64,000 nucleotides of DNA. It comes from Lingula anatina (taxonomy: Eukaryota > Brachiopoda > Lingulata > Lingulida > Lingulidae). The position numbers and the translations under genes are program-made. The notes below the pieces were generated by a model. That model saw only the letters and a list, made by a program, of their open reading frames with translations. It had not been told where the DNA came from and searched no databases. The stretch is from NCBI RefSeq assembly GCF_001039355.2, contig NW_019776079.1:1519894-1583893 (forward strand). Direction: 5' to 3'. Shown piece after piece: positions 23,054 to 36,391 of this stretch (positions are counted from its first letter, which is position 1; the number at the start of each line of letters is the position of its first letter).

Positions 23054-23086
23054 GTCTGTCCGTCCGTCTGTCTGTAAGTCGGTCTG
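23054..23086. repeat. Imperfect (CTGT)n microsatellite
   Basis: A short run of CTGT/CCGT/CTGT units. No other function is apparent. Confidence 0.7.
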
Positions 23087-23734
23087 ACTTTTAAACGTCT
23101 ACATTTTTTTAATCGAGGATTTGATTCGACCACAGCTTTTTATTTCGATCCTTTTATTATAGAGCGTGATGTCTTTCTATCCCCTTGCCTGTTTTCTAAT
23201 TTCACTCTGTGTTCAGGTTTATTTCGATATAAAACTAAAAGCGGCTCTCAAATATGAGATGAGTTTCATTTCTTCTGGATAGGAAATACTTTCTTCACGT
23301 GTAACATAATTGCCACTTCCTTAATTTATCATTCATAAGATTTTATCATCTTTCATATTGATATTTTTTTTGTGAATAAAAAGGCGAGTTATATCATTCC
23401 CGGATCTTCTGGTTGAAAAGAATGGTGACTCTATCTGAGCTTTGTAGGGGTGATATGCATCAAGGTATCATTAACAACCGCAACTTCGAAATAGGGACAT
23501 GGTTATTGTTGTTTTCGACAAACTTCCTATAAAGGTGTATATTGTAAGTAGACGTGCCGCTTCTTTTATGGTATTAAGGATCAGTAAAAATGCTCTAAGG
23601 TTCAGCATTAAGCTGAAACTTGCGTGGTGTTCGTGGACTAATGAAAAAGTTAAACTTTGGTGAGCGGTGGAAAGAAGACAAGAAGAGTTTTACAGAATAA
23701 TGTGGCACTGGTAAGTCTGCATAACTTTTAGGCC

Positions 23735-23952
23735 CCATCGGTCCATGTGGTTCGACCCAACTCTGCGAGGACTCTCGCTGACTGCAATCAGCATAACTGA
23801 ATGACACACCTCCCCCTGGCGTTAAGTGGAATACAGAAAAGACGGTGATTATACCAGTACGTTGGAAACAAGAGGAGGCGTATCATTTCGTTAAGCTGAT
23901 TGCACTTAGCGAGACTCCCCGCAGAGTTGGGTTGAAGTACGTAGACCGATGG
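23735..23952. repeat. Foldback element: 80-base inverted repeat, 58-base spacer
   Basis: Left arm 23735-23814 and right arm 23873-23952 are reverse complements without gaps. By hand I count 65 matches in 80 positions, including the perfect blocks ACCCAACTCTGCG and TGCAATCAGC. The structure resembles a MITE-type foldback, or a long hairpin that could feed an endo-siRNA pathway if transcribed. No flanking duplication is obvious. Confidence 0.8.
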
Positions 23953-24115
23953 TGTCTATGGGAATGGGGTCTTAGTATTGCGCACACTTTTGGCTATAAG
24001 CTGAGCTACCCGATTTTGCAAAATACTTGGCGAAAATCAATAAACTAAAACGCTTCGTCATTGCAAAGAAAAAACTGCATTATATTTGAAGTGCGCATGA
24101 GTGCATTCTCTGCAA

Positions 24116-24200
24116 CCAGAGTTTCAAAGATTACTGGACACTGACCTTCACCAACACCATGTCTCAGCTGTTAGTGTCCAGTAGCCTCTGAAAACTCAGG
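24116..24200. ncRNA. Pre-miRNA-like hairpin (candidate)
   Basis: Bases 24116-24145 and 24170-24200 form a stem of about 27 pairs over 30 positions (two of them G-U) with three mismatches and one bulged A, closed by a 24-base loop. The 15 pairs nearest the loop are continuous. Total length, stem length and loop size match animal miRNA precursors. I do not recognise either arm as a known miRNA. Because other foldback structures lie within 400 bases, an alternative is a small mobile-element remnant. Transcription strand is unknown. Confidence 0.4.
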
Positions 24201-24372
24201 GTGGGGGTGGAGGAGGGGTACATTGTACCTAAAAACAGCTGGGGGATGACGTTATTTTATTGTAAAAAATATTCTCACAATGAAGGAAAGTGCAAGAAGA
24301 TAGGAATAGAATTACCTGTGAATATTTAGTGCAAAATATATCTCTGTCAGCCTGGAAGAGGGCAGTCCCTGT

Positions 24373-24443
24373 AAACACAGAACGTTAACGTAACGTTTAT
24401 ATAACTAAAAACGTTATGGCAACGTTATAAAGCGTTCTATGTT
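24373..24443. repeat. Foldback repeat rich in AACGTTAT
   Basis: AACACAGAACGTT near 24373 pairs with AACGTTATAAAGCGTTC... at 24421-24443 across a loop of about 24 bases. The internal motifs AACGTAACGTTT and AACGTTAT are typical of small palindromic mobile repeats in invertebrate genomes. Arms are about 23 bases with roughly five mismatches. Confidence 0.5.
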
Positions 24444-27169
24444 GGCGCGGCGATCATACTAGATCGATCTAGGTATTGGAACGGGGTCTAGACATACGTT
24501 GGTTATTTTTGACCCCCTTTTAAGATGATTTGATAGCCGCTCTTCACCGTTATCAATGCCGCGCGCCAGTGATCATCTACGAGAATTAATTTCTTGAACG
24601 TCGACCACTCCGATGGCTGCAGTGGGCACACGATCAGTCAGTTACGAGAATTTATCAAACTACACTTCTAGAATTAAAAAAAAAAGTTAGGATAAGAAAC
24701 GAAACAAAACGATTTTTCACAAGTATGAGTTTTTTCTTATCCAAAGAAAAAATTTAAGGTTGGCAAACCATTCCAGGCATTTACAAAAGAATTTCACTTA
24801 ATTCACGGTCATGCCGACGTCGCGTGTGAAAAACTTTTGGAACACAGCGAGACGTAACACGTTACCTGTTTCCTTGCTACAATATATTCACTCGACACTA
24901 TCGAGATCGAAATTAAAGTCTTACTCCCATTGAATTTAAAAGCACGACTCTCTTTTAATAGTGCATGGAATCCTTGGACTCAAGTGGTATAATCACCTAA
25001 ACCAACTGAGCCTTTACTCTTGTGTAAACGAAATCCAAGATCTACACCCCAAATAAATCTCTGTTGAATGGACATTAAGAACGCTTACCCGGCGGTACAC
25101 CTATAAATCGGCCGGATGTTCACTTCTTCATTCAACCATCACGAATGGTTATCGAGCCCAAACGCACATTTTCGCCAGCAACAATCTCACTTTAAGTAGT
25201 CATTGCGAAAAATGACGCAAGTCACAAATTGTTATGGGGTATCCCCTGTAGTGGCCTCTTCCGTGGTTTTAATGGAGCTTGGATGGATATTGCGTTTTTT
25301 TTTCACTTGCTTTTTAAATTGTATTGAAACAGAATACGGCTGTGTGTATTTTGTTCTGTGCATATTCGCAATATTTCGGATTTTATTATTGCTTTTCAAG
25401 GAGCTATGGGGGAGGAGAGGGGAGGGGGGGGGGCAGAATGAATATCCTTGCATCAAGCCAAGGTTGTCGAAAGACACGTCGGCCCAGTGAGTTCACAGTT
25501 GCTTTCTCTCGAATTATCTTGGATATGATGATATATTTTAACTTACTAGAATACTTGATGAATGAGTAGAATAACACTATCTTGACACATTTTCTTCGCA
25601 GGAAAAGTATTAAAAATGAGCGGTTCGTTTGGCAAGTGTATCCTTGTTATTTGTGATACTAGCTATAAAAGGCACAGTTGAATCCTTACATTTGTGATGA
25701 AGTTCCTTTTTCCCAGGTGTGCCTCGTTTGTTTTTATCATTACAAACAATACCAGTTATGTCGGAACCGAAATTCCTCAGAAAACCTCTGCTCACCTCTG
25801 GCCCATGAAAAACGTTTCAATTTAGGTCAAATTTCCCGTTTAGCACCATTAGAGCTGTTAAAAAACTAATCGAATTTTGCTCGCAGATTTACCTTGAACA
25901 TCCTGTGTTTTGGTTGCTGAGAATTTCATTTTTAATTGACCATTTGTCATCGAAAGTAGCGTGGGGATGAAGATAGGTTATTTGTTTAAACCATTCGAAT
26001 GGTTCTCATATGGTTTACTTTGACTTGAAGCAATGCAAAATATTGGGTAGCTGATTGCACCAGGTCGGAAGAAGTTGTAGGGATGAGAGAGTCAAATTTG
26101 AGAAGGTTCGCTTTCATATTTAACCCAACGCATACGAAAAAGTGATGACTTGTTGTATGAATTAATCTTTTAATAATGGAATTACTACCTTCTGTTCACA
26201 ATCGCTTTTTTGCCTAAACTGGAGTTGTAGTAAAGCGTATACAAGACTTAAACCAAGTACAGATAAAATTTATTGCAAAACATGCCTACTTTGAGAATCT
26301 CCAACAGTTTGGAAATAGAAAGAGAGCTTGTTGGTGAGTACAGAACAACAACTTTTCCTTGTCCCAGAAAATTTATTGACTGCATTTCTCCAAGACGAAA
26401 TCTCTCATGTGATACGTTAAGTACTATATAGCATTTTTATATAGATGCTATGCTGTGAGGCGATTTCCAAATGAAAAAATGTCGCTTAAGCACCTTAAAG
26501 ATGCGGTGACCAGTTCATTCACGCGCCACTACTCACTAAATCACCTTTATAGATATATCATACCCCTGCCATTTAACCACAAGGTGCCCTTTCATGGTAT
26601 GGGGTTGATTTTCTCCATTCACCTTGTCATTATGTAGACAGCAACCGTTCTAGTAGAATTATTTGTCGCTCCAAAAGCTATTAAGGCATGCCCAGGTTAG
26701 ATAATAAACGCGCGTTAATGTCTGTTTGCACTCTCACCGTGGTTGCACGTGGTGCATAAAACAAGTGAGAAAACATCAGTAAAGTTAATCGTTCTTTCTT
26801 CGTTTTATCCAGTCTGAAAATCTGCTCCGTAGCCAATCGGTATAAAAAAAACTTTTCGTCGGGTTGTTATTTATCTTGACTCTCTGATATTGGTTTGCCA
26901 GTGAGTTTGAAGATAAAAGTACATGGAGTTTCTTCCAGTGATACAGTTTTTCTCTCTGACTACAGGATGCACTAGTGGTCTGTTACAATATTATTGTATC
27001 GCTGAAACTCAAAATTTGGTTCACTATTTTAGAGGCCCCTGGTATGAGAGGGTAGATACATGTAGCTATATTGAGATATCTGCAAGGTCAGTTTTAATAA
27101 GGTGTCTGTCTGTCTATTCTATACAGGTTGATATGGTCTTTACATGAGGTTTTGCACCCCCCCCCCCCC

Positions 27170-27462
27170 NNNNNNNNNNNNNNNNNNNNNNNNNNNNNNN
27201 NNNNNNNNNNNNNNNNNNNNNNNNNNNNNNNNNNNNNNNNNNNNNNNNNNNNNNNNNNNNNNNNNNNNNNNNNNNNNNNNNNNNNNNNNNNNNNNNNNNN
27301 NNNNNNNNNNNNNNNNNNNNNNNNNNNNNNNNNNNNNNNNNNNNNNNNNNNNNNNNNNNNNNNNNNNNNNNNNNNNNNNNNNNNNNNNNNNNNNNNNNNN
27401 NNNNNNNNNNNNNNNNNNNNNNNNNNNNNNNNNNNNNNNNNNNNNNNNNNNNNNNNNNNNNN
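27170..27462. other. Assembly gap (293 N) flanked by poly-C
   Basis: The gap is preceded by 13 C bases (27157-27169) and followed by 18 C bases (27466-27483). Homopolymer on both sides suggests that the missing segment is C-rich or repetitive, or that the two sides are misjoined. Open frames crossing it are meaningless. Confidence 0.98.
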
Positions 27463-28707
27463 TTGCCCCCCCCCCCCCCCCCCAATTCTATCGCTACGGT
27501 GACGGTAGATGTGTTTGGGGATAGGGTTCAATCACTTATGTCGAGACTTTCACATTTTTTGTGTGCGATAAAGCTACAAGATTTTTCGTTACACTTCGCA
27601 AGGCTAACTTTCAATTATTTTCATCTTTTGCATTCTGGTTATGACTGGTTCTTCGTTGAAAAATGATAATAATTATCTAGTGAATTGTACAGCTGATGGA
27701 ACTAAACTTGTTTGTGACATTTAAAATGTTATGTAATTTTCAAAAAAGTGCTGTCAATTTGTTGCCGAAGAAAATGTCATTTTGATCAAGTCTGGCTTAA
27801 TAGCTTTCACAAACACCGGGAATAGCGTTGCGGGAGAGAATATCTTTAAATAACGCTTCTTCTTTTCGGTCATCAGGTGACCAAAGAAATTAAGTGAACT
27901 TTCCTTATATCATAAAAGATACGAAATCTACATGTTTATGTTTCTACTCAAGGAAACAATTATTTCAAAATCTATAATAAGCTCCATATAAATCAAATGT
28001 CTCCTGAAGGATACAAGCGTCATGTACAAAACAATGCACAACAAACAAAAAGTTGGTAATGTTTACGGTGAATTATTTTCCCAACGTCGCGACAAGTGAA
28101 AGATATATTGTGTTTAAACATGGTTTGTGAATCAGCTTTCTTTTCATCTCGTGAAAAGTTCACTTGAATGCACGCGTTTGTAGACCGCGGAATTTGTACA
28201 GGCAGGAGCATAATTCTTGGGGTATCTTTTGGTTTTTTTTTTTGTGCTGACTTAGAAATATTTCATCTCATTTTATGTTTAAAGATTCTTTTTAGCCCCT
28301 GCTTACGACACAGTTATTATTTTTTTTCATCTCCAATACCACGTTTCAAATTCCGAGTTAACGCACTGCGCAGCCTTTTGAACCTATTTCATATATATCT
28401 CTGTTGAATCACAACGGCTCGATAATGTGCTGAATAAGTTGCAAAATATGTCGGAAATCATATGCTCAAAAGTTACATGAAATTTAATAATATACAAATT
28501 CGACCGGTATCTTTCAAGTAACATGTACAACAAGAAATCAACCGCAGAGAGAAGCAATGATATGTGTACATTTTTCTAATCTTTATTGACTCAATGGTGT
28601 TGTTGAACTCCTTATATGCCGATCTACAGATTACCTCTAAGCAAACATTCCTACACCAACGATATCACCCCCTGGAGTGAGACAGCTTAGATGTGTCATT
28701 TCTTCTA

Positions 28708-28978
28708 CAACTGCTACGGCTACCGTTAACTACAACTACATGTACTACCACGTCTGCTGCTACTGTTGCTCTTGTTGTTACTACTTAAACTGCTTCTACT
28801 GCTACTACCGCTGTTTCTTCCACTACTACCAGTTCTAGTAGGCCTATTGGTTCACTTCTGCTAGTACTTTTATTACTATTGGTGTTTTTCTTAAGCTACT
28901 TCTACTATCACTGTTACTAAAACAGCAGCAGCTACTACTACAGTTGCCGCTTCTACTGCCATCATCATCACTATCACT
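28708..28978. repeat. Imperfect trinucleotide (CTA/CTG/TAC) tract
   Basis: About 270 bases made mainly of degenerate CTAC, TGCTAC and TTGTTAC units, looking like an old expanded triplet array. It directly abuts the dispersed repeat beginning at 28982. Confidence 0.75.
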
Positions 28979-28981
28979 AAT

Positions 28982-29242
28982 CAGGGGCGGATCCAGAATT
29001 ATTTGAAGGGGGGTCCACGGATGTAAAGCCGATCCCCCCCATGGCGTGGGGTTCGGGGCCCGATGAAGGAAAATTTTGGTATTTTAGAGGGCTAACGGTG
29101 CCATTTGGTACGGTTTAGAACTATAATTCAGCTAGTCAAAAGTCTAATTTCAAGAGTGGACCATTGGTGTGATATTTTTTTCAGAAATCGAAGGGCAGGA
29201 GGGGTCAGGACCCCATGACACCCCCCCCCAAATCCGCAACTG
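28982..29242. mobile_element. Putative short dispersed element with CAGGGGCGGATCC end
   Basis: Starts CAGGGGCGGATCCAG and ends CCAAATCCGCAACTG, about 10 of 15 positions matching as inverted termini, with G-rich sequence inside the left end and C-rich inside the right. Sequences starting GGGGCGGATCCAG are widespread short non-autonomous repeats in invertebrate genomes. There is no coding capacity. The assignment rests on the ends only. Confidence 0.5.
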
Positions 29243-31928
29243 TAGTACAGTACTAATTCCTTCCCCTATGGTTACATTGTAGCACGATAATTCCTGGGCC
29301 GGGGGCAGCGCACGCCTGCGAGTCTGATAATTCCAAGCGCAGAGTTTATTTAATGATTTGTAATAACTTGTTGATAAATTCTTCTTTTCATGTTCCCTTC
29401 CGAATTGTTGAGGTCAGGGACAGCGTTCCATTGAATACCTTTGTGGTTTCCCGTTTCTTCAACAGGATAAGATTTATTGTCAAACAATTTGTAAATCTAA
29501 AGCGTTACTACACTGAAATCAATGTGGATAAGTGTTGTTCGGTTATTTTCGTGAGAGAAAGTCCGGAAAAACTTTCGCCCAAATTAAGATTTCTCAAGTG
29601 ATAGGCTTATCAAGTTATTATCAGATGAAAATTCCTTGACACTTTTCTCAGTGAGTGGCGAGAGGACACTCGAGATTTTCATTGTCCTCGGAATCGTCTG
29701 CTTTATTCTTCCATTATTACCACCTTGTGCGACAACATTTACGACAACCGCAGCGGCATTCCTTAGTAACAAAATGATTCCTATATTTAATAGACGTAGA
29801 CGTAAGTTTGTTTTTCAGCTTATCGTCTCATTTAAATGTATGAATCAACATTATTCGATGTTTTGTAAGAAGACGCACAAAAGACGCTTCACCGAACTAT
29901 CGTCTGCCCTACTCTGTTTTGACAACGGGTTCCTGCTCCCGTTGAAATTACGACCGACGAAACGTCACGTTCAGCACGTGTGTTGCTTTCAACAACAGCG
30001 ACGGCATAAGTTTTAAAATTGATAGGCCGAAGTCGATGCCCATTTATTAAGGGTTTATTTCAACTAATCTGAGACCCATGAAACTAACTAGATGGGTTGT
30101 GGGTTCAATTTGCATAAATATTTGATATGGTTTCTCAGTCAAATTAAGTTTTAACTTTAAAAAGACTAAAAAAGGGAGATTATGTAACAGGACACAATTT
30201 ATTTCTTTCAATATATACATATAGTATGATCATTTATCACTTGTTTATTTCCCCATGAAATAATTGACACATATTACACTGATATAAAGAAGCAGTGTAG
30301 AGGATTTCCTAGAGCAAATGGTCGCAAACGACACACTTTGCGGTTTTAAGAATTATATCTTCTCCTAGCAGACCTTTTGGCCCCCGACTAATATTTCTTG
30401 ACTTTGGGTGTTTAATGACCCCTTAATGTAACAGTTAACTTCTCCGTAACAACCCTCACTATGTGTTTGGACACAGAAAACGTCGTATTAAACGTTTTTC
30501 CACCTTGTTAACTCTAACGGCCGAGCTTTAAACTGCACGTATTTAGGCTAGGGGAACCGCATTACACGGTCCAAGGGCTTAAACCGCGGAACATTTTCGG
30601 ATGAATATGGAATTATAAATATGAAATATCTTGTAATCTTGACGTTATTTATTAGAGTGAATGGTTTGCTGATTTCTTTTATAGCGTGATGTTTCTAACA
30701 GCTGGGAGCATTGACGGGACTTGAATGTATCATTGTATGCAGCGGGTCCAGAAGTAGATTATTAGCCGCCGTGTACAAATAGTGCGACTCTCAACGGATT
30801 GTTGCTACAACGTTAAGCATAATGCGCGAATAATTCCATCCGTCAGCTCGAATATATTTCTTATAATTAGGCAGTACTATTTATGTGGACCTATGTCATA
30901 ATTCAGTCTAAAAGGTCTAAAAATTCCTGTAATTTCATCAAATTAACAAAACATGAATGGTTGTGGGGAAAATTTAATATTTTTGTGTGACGTCAAGTAC
31001 ATATCATATTTTGAGGTGCGATACAGGATTTAACTTTCAATGAAAGAATAGCGCGACTTTTCGAAATAAAAACAATACTGTTCAGGTTTACAAGCCTTCT
31101 TTTTTATTTTCCTGTACAGGCGTTTGTATTTTGCAATGGAGTTTTAAAAAGTTACACAGTTACTTTTTAAAACGTTCTAAAGATTTGTTTCCTGAACCAA
31201 CGAACAACCAAAATTATTTAATTCATAAGTCAACATTTCCGTCGAATAATCATCGGCTGTTTTTCTTCTCAAATTTCACCTCAAAAACCCCTTAGACTTC
31301 CACAAATTCTATCTGAGATCTTATATCTTATTTTCCGTATGTGATTTCCGCTGAACTTGTGTATAATTTAGTCTGACAAGTTGTCTTTCACGTTGCGTGC
31401 CGAATAACCAACGATGTTTTCTGGGGGCCCTTTGAGCGAAACACAGTGACAGTAACGCCCTGTTATAACCACTCGAGGAGATTCGATACCGTTGGAAACC
31501 GCTCAAACAACGTGGTAATTATGTCTGGGGTAATCACGGCCGGTATATAACAATGGCTTCTACGAGATTATGACAACGTTGGAGAGACCGACACGATAGA
31601 CTTGAGACGTCTCCTGCTGTCACTCCAAGGATCGAGAACGGGAAACAGACCCGGTAATTTCGGTCTCCTTCTATGATGAAGAGGGGCGATAGAGTTTCGT
31701 TCTCAGAGACGCTCTCGCCATCGCTGTCTGTACTCATGGTCGTCCTCCTCGTTCACAGTCTAAATGGTCACGACATTCGTTAAGATTGGGGCGTGTCCCA
31801 TGGTCAGAAAAAAATTGACCAGTGGATACTCGTTATTGTTTTAACAAAAAAAAGAAAAAGGAATGAATGACAAATTCAAAAATGTAACTTCAAAAAAAAT
31901 GTAACTGCCACATTTAATGCTCGAATAA

Positions 31929-31974
<46 letters not shown>
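31929..31974. repeat. (ATT)n microsatellite
   Basis: About 15 perfect TTA units. Confidence 0.95.
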
Positions 31975-31976
<2 letters not shown>

Positions 31977-34900
31977 AAATCCTTACTATGTCTACTGCAT
32001 AAGTGAACATCGCCACTGAAATGAATACGTTTACCTATGGGTTAACTATTGGTATAATCATTGCAATAAGTAAAACATACAACGTTTCGTTTAAAAGATG
32101 TTATATGTTGCAACAGTGCAATGATATGGCTGTGTATAAGCAGAATGATCGATGCAATTGCTGCGGGAAATAAAACGATAATGTTGAAACGATAACTGGT
32201 AAAACAATAAATAATTATAATATACTCTCAAAATGAACATAATTTAAATATTGAAAATTCCGGTTTCACGTAGCGATTGTTCGTTGGCTGTAGAGAGTCG
32301 ATCGTCAAAACATTGACTGTATAGCTGAAGTTAAGTAAATTTGTGACCAGAAAACATAAGCTAAAGAAGGTCTCGTGAAACTGACCCCTTGAACCTCCAA
32401 CAGCCCGACTGGTACGGTTAAATGTTCAAGTATGGCCAGTCCACGTGTTTTTAGCAGGGGTCACTTGTAAAATGACCACTATATTTTTGGGATGAATTTA
32501 GGGTAGGTTCCCTCCAAACGATTCAATGAAATTAAGGAAAGTATGCACAGCGTGTAAATGGACAGGAAATCTCCGTTTTGCCTGACTCCGCTAATTTTTG
32601 CTACCCATCCCCTTCATGGTGAGCGTGTTAGGTTATCATCCTTTCTCAAGTGCATTCCTTTGAAATCAAAATTAGTACATATCTGTGAACATGAGAAGTA
32701 AAATGTCAAATTGATGATTTTTTGCACATTTTTAAAAACTTTTTAAAGTTTTATTAAAATACTTGGATCCCTTAAATCCCAAGGAATCACCTCTCTCCGA
32801 AGAGAAACCCCAAGTCTAATTTCATTTGGGCTTATTATTAAGGTTACTAGAACTTGAAGATATTTATAAAGGCGTATGTACAAAAATAGTTAATCCCTTT
32901 CCACATTAAGAATTCAAAGATACTTGTGGCCAAGTGAGGACCATGTGTCCAGAGCCTGGGGGTGGGCGCCGGTCACTTGTGGTCAAGAAGAAGACATTAA
33001 TAACATGCCCAAAAGCTGTTTTGTAATAACCTAATGCCCAAACAAATATATTTGTGTCTTTAACAGTTCAAGAGCTGTAACGGGTCGTCATTTTATTCAA
33101 AATGATATTTTCGGGACAAGATGTGCAAGATGTAAATTGATTGCATCAGTCCCCCTCAATCATATCCTTTAGGTTATTTTCGGGAGAGAGGTATGTTCCG
33201 GAAAAAAATCTAACAACGGTTTTCTTGATGGGTTCAAGTTCAATCGGAAAGGTGAAACAGGTCTTGCCAAGAAAGAATAAAATGAATATTGCAAAAGTTT
33301 TAAAGAACAAACATTTATTTTAAAAAGTAGCTAATGAATTTTCGTTTGTAGAGAAAGTATATTTGAATAATCAAATTACTGATACGTTTTATGACAATGA
33401 CATTGGTGCAAAACTGAGATTTTAAAATGTGAGTAGTTCTTTTTAAAAACATCGCCTCACGAGAAATGTCGCAGTCTACAGAGCTCGTTTCGTAAAACGT
33501 TTTTCTTGTTAATGGCGTTTAACCGAACCTTTTTTCTTTTGTTATCATTCTGATTAAGCATCCTTTAAAATCGGTGCGGCAGCATTCTTTAAATGCTCAC
33601 ACGTCAGTTCCTTCATCCGGATTATCTAATTTTTCCGTACTTTTTTAAACCTTTATTTTTCATGTTTGCATTGCGTTTTAATCGTAAAAAAAAATGATAA
33701 AACCTTTGTTTTGCAGGATGTTTGTATGGTCTGCGGTAAAACGGTCACAGAAATAGTATTCAAACGATTTTAATTCCTTATCTATCGCTGCGACAAAAAT
33801 AAGGAATTGTGGTTTAAAAAGCAACTTAAAATAGTTTTGATAAAGAACAGTGTAAACCTAATTTGTATCAACAGACGTAAACCTAGGTTTTGAAGAAACC
33901 ATACTTTACCTAAAACATCTTATCAAAAATACAAAAAAAGATAAAATATACAATCAAAACGATAATAAAAACAATCTATACTTATTCACTCGTTAACGAT
34001 AAGGATTTTTGACAACTTGATTGGAGGTTAATTGAGTGATATTTGAACGAGTTGGGAATGCCACCCAACAAGTCATATATAGGGGGTATCAGTAATGAAC
34101 GGGCAGACGATACCGGGGTACGCCATTGTTACCAGTCAGGCGGCAGTATAGGATGGAACAGCGGGACCGCTTTGTTGAAATGTCTTCATTGAAAAAGTGA
34201 TCATGAGAAGATGTGTGAGAAACGTTTCTTCAGACACCATTGGCTTTTCTCAGAGCGTCACCGCTGCGAGCAGCCAAATATTGTACACCGTCAAAATTTC
34301 AAGGCTGAGAGTAACGTCTGCGGACTAATGATCTCCAAACGAGACCTCCGCCCCTCTTTCCCCGCCAGCGCGTTCCAATAGAAGCAGACGCTACAAAGCG
34401 GGATTCTTTGAAGAAGATCTTTTCTTCTCGTCAAAGTCAAGTTAACAACACGTGGAATTAAAGACTTTTTTATGACTCTTTTCGCTGTTTATTGGCTTTT
34501 TGACGATTGATTTCGTGGGGGAGACCATTCTTTCTCTCGGTTTTTTTCTTATTACTATTTGATTTTTTTCTTCCAGCTCAAATAAAGATCATCTAAACTG
34601 AGGTCAACCGTTTGTTGACAGAAGTGCTTGTGAGTCCCACAGGTGAAGGTAAAACTTTAATAAACCACCGAGGGTGGCTTGCGATCTTCACAAGAGAGCT
34701 ACGAGAAATATGACAAGCATTTTCAGGCAAAGAATTCGTCACATTGACGGGAAACCTCACACATTCATGAGAGCTTTTTGATGGGAGGTATTATTGCCTA
34801 AATCCGAACAAGCAACATGTTAAAGTTAACCTTTGTCATTGAGTCTGTAGCGACTTCTTCAGACCCGATAATCCAGCAAATGAAATAAAGTTAAGACTCG

Positions 34901-35076
34901 GGCGGGATTAACTTTTAAGACGTCCCCAACAGAGAAAGTTGTAAGACGCTAATCCTTGAATTGAATACCTGGACAGAGATCTCCAGTGAACAATTCAGAA
35001 CAACTAACCGGTTGATAAATAAATCTTCATCCCTCTTCATCATTAGCAATGACGTTCAGACAGAAAGTAACGGCTA

Positions 35077-35118
35077 AGAGAGAGAGAGGGAGAGAGAGAG
35101 GGAGAGAGAGAGAGAGAG
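35077..35118. repeat. (GA)n microsatellite
   Basis: GA units interrupted twice by GGG. Confidence 0.92.
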
Positions 35119-36391
35119 TATGACCAACCAACCGAATGGGTGGTGACAAAACAACGGCATTTATTTTAAGCAGGGTTTTTTCAAATCAGTTTTCTTTATC
35201 TAATATCATTCCAACACTGTAGTGAAGCCTATCCCTAAACCATCGTTATAAATACTAACATACTTGAACAGAACAAAGACAGCCGTATTTAAAGTGAAAT
35301 CAACGTTATCGGCTCCTTCAGATTGTTTAATCTGCTCTTTGAGTTAAATCATTCGTTATAATGATTAACCGTGGAGTGGAAATCGAGTCTGTTGTAGGAG
35401 TAAACTACGTCAGTTTTTATGATTTTTTAATAACGTGTAATGAAGAGGAATTGAACGTTGCAAGAAGATAGGGATTGTGGCACACTTGAGAATACGTAGA
35501 CAGTAGAACACACGTTGGCGCAAATTTTCTGAAAACTCTTTCTCTGTCACGTTAGATATCCGCTCTGGTAACCGTCTTGTCAGTTGGCATAGAGGGTTTG
35601 TTCCTCGATCATTACGCCCTCCCTGCTAGCACGAACCCCCTTTCAGTCCCTTCCTCCCCCACACACCCTTCGCCCATTCAGCAACATATACCGGTTCTGT
35701 CAACAACTCACTTTAGAGGTGTTAAACCCTAAGAAGATTCACAATTGAGTCATTAAAGCCAAATAATGACTCTGATATCGTAAGGTGAAATACAATGTCC
35801 CAAAGCTTTTAAAAAACGTCTTCATTCAGCAATCTGACCGGTTGAATTGATTCAAATTGTATTCATTTAATTTGCGAGTAATTTCATTTGAATTTCAAAG
35901 AATCACTCTAATAATATGTGGCTTAGAATTTATGCCGTGGAGCTGGAATTTGCGAGAAGGAATTTCGTCCCCGCGGACTCTAGTCCCGACTCCAAATTGG
36001 TCTTTTTTTTTCTTTCAAGATCAGGTATTTCTATTTATTTCACCACAGCCTGATGAATGTCCAAACGGATTAGCATAAGTAGCTTTTGAAAAACATTATT
36101 CAAACAGATGGCATGTTTTCTTTGCGAAACCGCTTTGTAATTTCGCGAAACCTTGAAACAGTAATTCACATTTAATAGTGCACAAATTAGCCGAGGGGTT
36201 TTGAAAATTAGTGTGGTCTACTTTTACTATACGTCGATTACTAAATGGGTCTAAGCATGTTAATATCATCTTCACTGATAATCTAATCAAATGTCAAATT
36301 TTCATTGAGAAAGATTATCAGAATTACATGCAAAATTGAAGTCTGATGCAAGCCACCGCTCAATGAGCTGCGAAATTTTATGAATGGAAGC

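Larger units (their letters stand above)
19186..36391. other. Intergenic region without recognisable genes
   Basis: About 17 kb with only short open frames (none above about 126 codons), none resembling a known protein or flanked by phase-compatible splice sites. It contains the foldback cluster at 23.7-24.45 kb, the assembly gap, the triplet-rich tract and dispersed repeat at 28.7-29.24 kb, and microsatellites, which are listed separately. Conserved regulatory elements may be present but cannot be judged without another genome. Confidence 0.65.

Noticed and set aside
29636-30016. 126-codon open frame
   Set aside because: No recognisable domain, promoter or splice signals; composition consistent with chance.
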